NCBI GenBank assembly: GCA_002480345.1 | Contig: DLBY01000137.1 | Span: forward strand, 1-12,850 | Origin: Phycisphaerales bacterium UBA7812 | Lineage (GTDB): Bacteria > Planctomycetota > Phycisphaerae > Phycisphaerales > UBA1924 | Reading direction: 5' to 3' | Length of the DNA: 12,850 bases | Shown here: one piece after another, positions 7,922 through 12,850 of the stretch | How the letters are laid out: every line of letters starts with the position of its first letter | Numbering within the stretch: position 1 is the first letter of the stretch | Notes under the pieces: model-generated | Told to the model about the DNA's origin: nothing | Databases searched by the model: none | Seen by the model: the letters and a program-made list of their open reading frames with translations, nothing else | Made by a program: the position numbers and the translations under genes

Positions 7922-10900
7922 TCAGCCCGCCGCGGAGACGGCCGCGTCCGCGGGCTCGCGACCCGGGGATTCGGCGGGGGCACCGCCACCCCGGAACCCG
8001 TCGTGCACGAGGCTGTAGACCGCGGGGACGAGCAGCAGCGTGACGAGCGTCGAGCAGGTCAGCCCCCCGATCACCGCGCGTGCCAGCGGCGCCTGCGCCT
8101 CGGCGCCCTCGCCGAACCCGAGCGCGAGCGGCGTGAGCCCGAGGATCGTCGTCAACGAGGTCATCAGGATCGGGCGGAACCGGCGCCGCCCCGCCTCCGC
8201 CGCCGCGGCCCGCGCGCTGAGCCCGCTCTCGCGCCGCAGGCGTGCCGCCTGGTCGACGAGCAGGATCGCGTTGTTGACCACGATTCCGCCCAGCATGATG
8301 CACCCGATGTAGGACTGCACATTGAGCGTCGTGTCGGTCGCGAAGAGCATCGCGACGACGCCCACACCCGCGGTCGGCACCGCGAGCATGACGATCAGCG
8401 GATCGACGAACGACTCGTACTGCGCCGCGAGGACCATGTACACGAGCACGATCGCGATCAGGAAGGTGATCATCATCTCGCGCTCGGACTTCTTCTGCTC
8501 CTCGTACGAGCCCGCGAGGCGGATGTCGTAGCCCGCGGGCTTGGGGATGCGCGCCAGCGCGGCGCTGAGTTCATCCGCGACCGACCCCGTGTCGCGCCCC
8601 GCGATGTTGACATTCACCGTCGTGTACCGCTGCTGGTCCTTGCGGTTGATGATGAGCGGGCCCCGCCCGGACTCGACGGTGATCAGGTTCCGCAACGCGA
8701 CATCCTGCCCGTTCTCGCTGCGGAGCGTGATGTCGAGGATCTCCTCGAGCTCGGTGTTCCGCGCGTCGGCGAGGCGGACGCGGATCATGTGCTCGTTGCC
8801 CCCCTCGCGGTAGGCCCCCGCCATCGTGCCGCCCAGCGCCGTCTCGAGCGTCTGCGCCACACGCTGCACGCTCACGCCCAGGTCCGCCGCCTTGCGACGG
8901 TCCACGCGGATCAGTTCCTGGGGCACGCCCACCCGCTGCTCGGCGCGGACATCCGTCACACCCGGGATCGCGAGCGCCGCCTTCTTCACCTCCGCGGCGA
9001 TCGCGTCGAGCCGCGCGGGCTCGAACCCCCGGATCTCCACATCGAGCCCCGGGTCCCCGCTGCCCAGCATGCGCTCGAGCATGCGCTGGCCCTGCGGGGC
9101 GCGGGTGCGGATGGTCATCCCCGGGATCGCGCCGTCGAGGCGTTCGCGGATATCGTCCGCGATCTCGGTATTCGAGCGGGTGCGCTCGCTCGCGGGGATC
9201 AGGTTGATGTTGATCTCGCCCTCCGCCGCGTCGTCGGGGTTCCACCCGCTGGCACCCACGCTGGTGTAGGCCGCCTGGATCTCCGGGATGTTCGCGTAGA
9301 CGACGCGCTCCATGAGGCGGGTCTGCGCATCGACGATGTCGAGCTTGGTGCCGACCTCCATCTCGCCCGTCACGCGGACCTCGCCCTCGTCGGCGGGGGG
9401 CATGAACTCCGACCCGAGCTTCGGGATCAGCAGCACCGCGCCGGTGACGAGCAGCACCGCCGCGGCGATCGTGACGAGACGGGCCGAGAGCGCGTCACGC
9501 AGCACGCCGTGGTAGGTGCCGTCGATGACCCCGAAGATGCGGTCGCCCATCTTCCGCAGCGCCGCGGTGACGCGCGTCACGGGCTGCCCGCCCTCGCCCC
9601 CCTTGAGCATCGTGGCGCTCATCACGGGGACCACCGTGAGGGCCGCGACGAGGGAGACCGCGAGGCTGAACGCGACAACGAGCGCGAACTGCTGGAACAT
9701 GATCCCGCTGACGCCCTTGACGAAGACGAGGGGCAGGAAGATCACCAGCGTGGTCGCGGTGCTCGCGACGATCGCCATCGCCACCTCGGTCGTCCCGCGG
9801 ACCGAGGCGGTCTGCGCGTCCTCGCCCTCCTCCTTCTCGCGCCGGAAGATGTTCTCGAGCACGACGATCGAGCTGTCGACCATCATGCCCACACCCAGCG
9901 CGAGCCCGCCCAGCGTCATCAGGTTGAGCGTGAACCCCCCGATGAAGATCAGCGCGAAGGTCGCGAGCACCGAGATCGGGATCGAGACCGCGATCACCGT
10001 CGTGCTCCGCAGGTCGCGCAGGAAGACCAGCAGCACCACCACCGCGAGCGCCCCGCCCAGCAGCACGCTGTTGGAGACATTCGCGATCGACCGCTCGATG
10101 AACGCGCCCTGGTTGGAGATCGGGATGATCTCCACCTGGGGGTACGCCTCGTTGATCTCCTCGACGACCGCGAGCGTGTCCGCCGCGACCCGCGCCGTGT
10201 TCGCGTCGGATTCCTTCCGGACCGCGAGGCGGATCGCGGGGCGTCCCTTGATGCGCACGAGGCGCGTCATCTCCTCGTGCGTGTCCTCGATCCGCGCGAT
10301 GTCCGCCAGCGTCACCGGCCCGCGCTCGCGCACCGCAACCACCGTGGACCTGAGCTCCTCGAGGCTCTCGAACTCGCCCGGTGTGCGGATCGTGACCTCG
10401 TACCCCCCACGGTCGATCTCTCCCGCGGGCAGGTTGATGTTCGCCTCGCGGATCGCGGTCAGGATGCGGTCCATCGGGAGCCCGAGCGCACGGATCCGAT
10501 CGAGATCGAGCTCGACGCGGATCTCCCGGTTCGACTCGCCCCACAGGTCGACCTGCGCCACGCCCGCGACGCGCTCGAAGCGGTAGAGCAGCTCGTCCTC
10601 GACCATCTCCGTCAGCTCGACGGGATCGAGCGGGCTGGCGATGCCCAGGATCACGATCGGGAACGAGTTGGGGTCGTACTTGCTGACGCGGGGGCGGGGC
10701 AGGTCATCGGGCAATTCGTCGATCACGCGGTCGATCCGCGTGCGCACATCGTTGGCCGCCTCGTCGATGTCGGTGCCCCACACAAACCGCGCGCTCACGC
10801 GTGTCGAGCCCTCCCCCGAGGTGCTGGTCAGCTCGTCAACGCCCGCGACGACCGACACCGATTCCTCGATGTACTCCGTCACCAGCCGCTCCATCTCCTC

Positions 10901-11068
10901 GGGGCTCGCGTTGCCGTACTCGGCGCGCACGCTGACGGTCGGGATCTCCAGCTCCGGGAGCAGGTCGATCGGCAGCTTGAACATGCTGAACAGCCCGACC
11001 ACCACCGCGATGAGCGTGAGCATCGCGGTCGCGACGGGCCGGCTGACACACAACGACGGGATGTTCAA
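7922..11068 (-). CDS. RND-family (HAE1/SwrC-like) efflux transporter permease
   Basis: A 1048-residue inner-membrane pump, the usual size for the hydrophobe/amphiphile efflux (HAE1) branch of the RND superfamily. These pumps use the proton gradient to drive drugs, lipids or other amphiphiles from the periplasm outward. The N-terminus MNIPSLCVSRPVATAML followed by KLPIDLLPE is classic for the family. Two large periplasmic loops and twelve membrane helices are expected and fit the hydrophobicity. The proton-relay helix 4 reads GMMVDSSIVVLEN, with Asp398 kept but the second AcrB-type aspartate replaced by Ser399. Helix 10 reads GGIVVNNAILLVDQ, with Asn932-Asn933 where AcrB has a lysine. Both are common in the SwrC-like subgroup. 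The start codon is TTG, whose last two bases are shared with the adaptor gene's TGA stop (TTGA overlap), pointing to translational coupling. No outer-membrane channel gene is in the window. The exported substrate is unknown. Confidence 0.95.
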   Translation of the reverse strand: MNIPSLCVSRPVATAMLTLIAVVVGLFSMFKLPIDLLPELEIPTVSVRAEYGNASPEEMERLVTEYIEESVSVVAGVDELTSTSGEGSTRVSARFVWGTDIDEAANDVRTRIDRVIDELPDDLPRPRVSKYDPNSFPIVILGIASPLDPVELTEMVEDELLYRFERVAGVAQVDLWGESNREIRVELDLDRIRALGLPMDRILTAIREANINLPAGEIDRGGYEVTIRTPGEFESLEELRSTVVAVRERGPVTLADIARIEDTHEEMTRLVRIKGRPAIRLAVRKESDANTARVAADTLAVVEEINEAYPQVEIIPISNQGAFIERSIANVSNSVLLGGALAVVVLLVFLRDLRSTTVIAVSIPISVLATFALIFIGGFTLNLMTLGGLALGVGMMVDSSIVVLENIFRREKEEGEDAQTASVRGTTEVAMAIVASTATTLVIFLPLVFVKGVSGIMFQQFALVVAFSLAVSLVAALTVVPVMSATMLKGGEGGQPVTRVTAALRKMGDRIFGVIDGTYHGVLRDALSARLVTIAAAVLLVTGAVLLIPKLGSEFMPPADEGEVRVTGEMEVGTKLDIVDAQTRLMERVVYANIPEIQAAYTSVGASGWNPDDAAEGEININLIPASERTRSNTEIADDIRERLDGAIPGMTIRTRAPQGQRMLERMLGSGDPGLDVEIRGFEPARLDAIAAEVKKAALAIPGVTDVRAEQRVGVPQELIRVDRRKAADLGVSVQRVAQTLETALGGTMAGAYREGGNEHMIRVRLADARNTELEEILDITLRSENGQDVALRNLITVESGRGPLIINRKDQQRYTTVNVNIAGRDTGSVADELSAALARIPKPAGYDIRLAGSYEEQKKSEREMMITFLIAIVLVYMVLAAQYESFVDPLIVMLAVPTAGVGVVAMLFATDTTLNVQSYIGCIMLGGIVVNNAILLVDQAARLRRESGLSARAAAAEAGRRRFRPILMTSLTTILGLTPLALGFGEGAEAQAPLARAVIGGLTCSTLVTLLLVPAVYSLVHDGFRGGGAPAESPGREPADAAVSAAG

Positions 11069-12306
11069 GGCGTGCCCCCGCCGGTCTCGCCGCTGGTTTC
11101 CGCGTCGGCGGCGCCTTCTTCAGCAGGCGCGTCGACCAGCGGCCCCTCGTTGGCGATGCGCACCGGCGAGCCGTCGTCGAGCAGCTGGTGCCCCAGCGTG
11201 ACGACGGGCGTCGTGATGCGCGGCTCGAGGATCTCCGCCTCGCCCCCCTGCGTGATGCCCACATCCACGGGGATCTCGCGGACCGCGTCGCCCGACTCGG
11301 TGAGCGCGAACACCACCGGGCGGTCCTCCCGCGAGCGCACCGCCTGCAACGGAACGATCGTGTGCGACTCCCGCTCCGCGAGCACGATCCGCACGCGCAC
11401 GAACATGCCGGGCTTGAGCGCCAAATCCGGGTTGTCCACCGTGATCTCGACCCGCGCCTGGCGCGAGGCCTCGTTGAACACCGGGCTGATTCGCGCGATC
11501 CGACCCTCGAAGGAGCGCCTGGGCATCGCGTCCGCGTTCAGCGTCACGGGCTGCCCCACCGCCAGGCGGGTGTAGTCACGCTCCGTCACGGACACGACGG
11601 CGCGGAGCGGGTCGAGCACGACCCCCGCGACGATCGGATCACCGATGCCCACGGTGTTGCCCGCTTCCTGGTAGCGCTCCCCCACCACCGCGGTCGTCGC
11701 GTTGCCCGTCCAGTCCGCGGTGACGCGTGTCTCCTCCAGGCGGATGTTCGCGATCTCGAGGGCCGCGCGGGCCTGCGCCACGCGTGCGTCCGCGACCGCG
11801 CGCTCCGCTTTCGCCGTCTCGAAATTCGCCAGCGCCGCGTCGTACTCGCTCTCGCTGCTCACCCCCTCGTCACGCAGGGCGGTCTCGCGATCGAACTCGG
11901 CCCGCGCGACCTGCAGGCGCGTCTCGGCACGCGAACGCTCCGCTTCCCGCACCGCGAGCTCGGCCTTCGCCTGCTCGATCGCCTGCACGAATCGCCGGTC
12001 GTCGATCGTCGCGATCACCTCCCCCCGGTCCATCGGGTCGGCGATGTCCACGGTGATGCTGCTCAGCAGCCCCGCCGCCTCCGCGGCGACGATGAACCGG
12101 CTCGAGGCCTCCAGCGTCCCGCTCAGCGTGCGGATGTCGCGGATCGTCCCCGTGCGCACGGGCGCGGTCTGCACCGCGACCGCAGCGGGACCGTCCGCGC
12201 GCGCCGGCCCGGTGTCCTCCTGCGTGGTCACCGCCATGAACCCGAGCGCCCCGGCGCCCCCGAGCAGCAGGATCAGAATCACCAGCGTGGCGGGATGGAT
12301 CCGCAT
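11065..12306 (-). CDS. HlyD/AcrA-type periplasmic adaptor subunit of the RND pump
   Basis: A 413-residue membrane-fusion (adaptor) protein that links the RND pump to an outer-membrane channel. The ATG at 12306 gives an N-terminal anchor (residues ~7-27, TLVILILLLGGAGALGFMAV) and is preceded by GAGGGG four bases away; an in-frame ATG at 12384 would add 26 polar residues and is less likely. A lipoyl-like half follows (~70-100, with DPMDRGEVIATIDD). A coiled-coil hairpin rich in Ala, Glu and Arg spans ~104-190, then come the returning lipoyl half (~195-225) and beta-barrel/membrane-proximal domains (~235-380, with LKPGMFVRVRI at 297-307). The last ~25 residues are an acidic Ala/Glu/Gly tail. The stop overlaps the pump's TTG start, so the two are made together. 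It is the first gene of the minus-strand series, and its promoter must lie in the intergenic region to its right. Confidence 0.93.
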   Translation of the reverse strand: MRIHPATLVILILLLGGAGALGFMAVTTQEDTGPARADGPAAVAVQTAPVRTGTIRDIRTLSGTLEASSRFIVAAEAAGLLSSITVDIADPMDRGEVIATIDDRRFVQAIEQAKAELAVREAERSRAETRLQVARAEFDRETALRDEGVSSESEYDAALANFETAKAERAVADARVAQARAALEIANIRLEETRVTADWTGNATTAVVGERYQEAGNTVGIGDPIVAGVVLDPLRAVVSVTERDYTRLAVGQPVTLNADAMPRRSFEGRIARISPVFNEASRQARVEITVDNPDLALKPGMFVRVRIVLAERESHTIVPLQAVRSREDRPVVFALTESGDAVREIPVDVGITQGGEAEILEPRITTPVVTLGHQLLDDGSPVRIANEGPLVDAPAEEGAADAETSGETGGGTP

Positions 12307-12310
12307 GCAA

Positions 12311-12316
12311 CCCCTC
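12311..12316 (-). promoter_or_regulatory. Ribosome binding site of the adaptor gene
   Basis: On the minus strand GAGGGG stands four bases before the ATG at 12306. It is one of the few Shine-Dalgarno-like sequences in the window. It supports the shorter start, which also begins directly at the membrane anchor. Confidence 0.5.
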
Positions 12317-12555
12317 GTGCGCACAAGAGAAACGGCGCGATCGTGTCGTTCTTCCGAGATCCGGTGTCGAGACCCAACGACCACACGACGCCGAGGCAGG
12401 GCGCCGGTGGGAACAACAGCCCCGGGCTCGGCAGAACCGACACCGTGTCCTGTCTATTCATGCATTCTTGACCATCCGATGCACGCGGACCGGCCCGGAT
12501 AGGGCCTCGATGATGAGCAGAACCACGCACCTATTGGATTTTGTTTGGTTTTTGA

Positions 12556-12583
12556 TTGACTGCTCAGCAGCGCCCTGTACGCT
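12556..12583 (+). promoter_or_regulatory. Possible promoter for the rightward gene (leaderless start)
   Basis: TTGACT (12556-12561, five of six bases of the -35 consensus) is followed after 16 bases by TACGCT (12578-12583, three of six of the -10 consensus), preceded by TG at 12576-12577 as in extended -10 elements. The T-rich tract directly upstream could act as an UP element. The ATG at 12590 begins seven bases after the -10 hexamer, which would place transcription start at or beside the start codon. The -10 match is weak, so this is tentative. Confidence 0.3.
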
Positions 12584-12589
12584 CTCGGC

Positions 12590-12850
12590 ATGCGGACAGA
12601 TGTTTTGTGTTCGTTTGGACAGAATCAAGCGCGAGCGGCCTCGATCAGGGCCATCCGATCCGCGATCGCGGATCTGGAGGGGGGCACACGGGTGCCCCTT
12701 TCCGGGGAATCGATCCCCGGAACGGGATTGGGGCGTTCGCCGCGATCGCTCGCGACGACACCCGGCGTGCACGAGTGGATGGGCGATTCGCCCGCCCGGA
12801 TCCCGCCGCTGACGGTGCTGATCGACCTGGCGTGGGACGCGATCGCGCCG
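12590..12850 (+). CDS. Uncharacterised protein N-terminus, possibly ImuA-like (3' end missing)
   Basis: An uninterrupted frame of 87 codons runs from the ATG at 12590 to the window's end; a stop at 12557-12559 closes it upstream, and this is the first ATG. The protein opens with a short polar segment, then a basic helix ASIRAIRSAIADLEGG (residues 17-32), a Gly/Ser/Pro-rich linker, and GVHEWMGD (59-66) followed by PPLTVLIDLAWDAIAP. A helix ending in LEGG, a linker and an (L/V)HEW-type motif resembles the N-terminus of ImuA/SulA-like RecA-related proteins that accompany ImuB and DnaE2 in SOS mutagenesis. The Walker A motif that would settle this is not visible in the fragment. I recognised it by pattern memory only, so treat the name as a hypothesis. 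No Shine-Dalgarno is seen, which agrees with leaderless translation. Three inverted repeats lie within the frame. Confidence 0.45.
   Translation, partial: MRTDVLCSFGQNQARAASIRAIRSAIADLEGGTRVPLSGESIPGTGLGRSPRSLATTPGVHEWMGDSPARIPPLTVLIDLAWDAIAP
12657..12722. repeat. Cluster of three consecutive inverted repeats
   Basis: Three perfect dyads follow each other within 66 bases. The first is the 18-bp palindrome GATCCGCGATCGCGGATC (12657-12674). The second is GGGGCAC / GTGCCCC (12681-12687 and 12692-12698, 4-base loop). The third is TTCCGGGGA / TCCCCGGAA (12700-12708 and 12714-12722, 5-base loop). They lie inside the reading frame that starts at 12590. They could form RNA hairpins or protein-binding sites, or be a by-product of GC-rich coding sequence. 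Confidence 0.55.

Larger units (their letters stand above)
12307..12589. other. Divergent intergenic region with T-rich tract
   Basis: This 283-base region lies between the leftward adaptor-pump series and the rightward frame starting at 12590, so it should hold promoters for both. It contains an unusual AT-rich island at about 12533-12557, with no cytosine on the plus strand between 12533 and 12559. I could not find a convincing -35/-10 pair for the leftward genes. A weak rightward pair is listed separately. Short frames here (for example a minus-strand frame starting near 12463 that runs into the adaptor start) show no recognisable protein character. Confidence 0.6.

Noticed and set aside
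7049..11575. A 1508-codon open frame on the plus strand opposite the pump and hydrolase genes
   Set aside because: It is rich in Arg, His, Asp and Ala with no domain pattern and is exactly antisense to well-recognised genes. Long antisense frames are expected at this GC content.
12307..12384. A longer adaptor start at 12384
   Set aside because: It would put 26 polar residues before the membrane anchor, and the ATG at 12306 has a GAGGGG ribosome-binding site.
12468..12503. TTGACC and GATAGG as a rightward promoter pair
   Set aside because: The spacing between the hexamers is 24 bases, too long for a normal promoter.
12279..12530. An 83-codon minus-strand frame overlapping the adaptor start
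   Set aside because: No recognisable domain, and its end runs into the adaptor gene in another frame; composition looks non-coding.
12458..12772. A 104-codon minus-strand frame across the intergenic region and the rightward gene
   Set aside because: It is antisense to the open frame starting at 12590 and crosses the T-rich promoter-like tract; no protein family is recognisable.

Overview
The window is a GC-rich stretch (roughly 70% G+C by eye) of a Gram-negative-type bacterial chromosome. It holds eight protein-coding genes and no recognisable RNA gene, CRISPR array or insertion sequence. I suspect the Planctomycetota, perhaps Phycisphaerae. The grounds are the very high GC, the general lack of Shine-Dalgarno sequences, a cbb3-oxidase assembly pair, and a large secreted transglutaminase/hydrolase fusion. 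This assignment is inference, not proof.

Left end, plus strand (1-1624): the C-terminal part of a copper P-type ATPase (CcoI/FixI) is followed by the small membrane protein CcoS. Both serve maturation of cbb3-type cytochrome c oxidase, so the window opens at the end of a cco/fix assembly cluster.

Middle, minus strand (1606-12306): five genes run in the same direction with short gaps, probably as one or more operons. Read in transcription order they are: an HlyD-type periplasmic adaptor (12306-11065); an RND/HAE1-type inner-membrane efflux pump joined to it by a 4-bp TTGA stop/start overlap (11068-7922); a secreted transglutaminase-like plus alpha/beta-hydrolase fusion (7870-5555); an FAD-dependent amine-oxidase/phytoene-desaturase-like flavoprotein (5536-4208); and a class II DNA photolyase fused to a complete second FAD-binding, renalase-like oxidoreductase (4146-1606). 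The end of this last gene overlaps the end of ccoS by 19 bp, tail to tail.

Right end (12307-12850): a 283-bp divergent intergenic region contains a sharply T-rich tract. It is followed by the start of an unfinished plus-strand reading frame (12590 onward) that faintly resembles the N-terminus of ImuA-type mutagenesis-accessory proteins. It may be expressed from a leaderless transcript. Three consecutive inverted repeats lie in its first 135 bases.

The pump and adaptor form an export system without a recognisable outer-membrane partner in the window. The most unusual item is the photolyase-flavoprotein fusion paired with a second flavoprotein gene. It suggests a link between light-driven DNA repair and flavin or redox chemistry, but that functional link is speculation.
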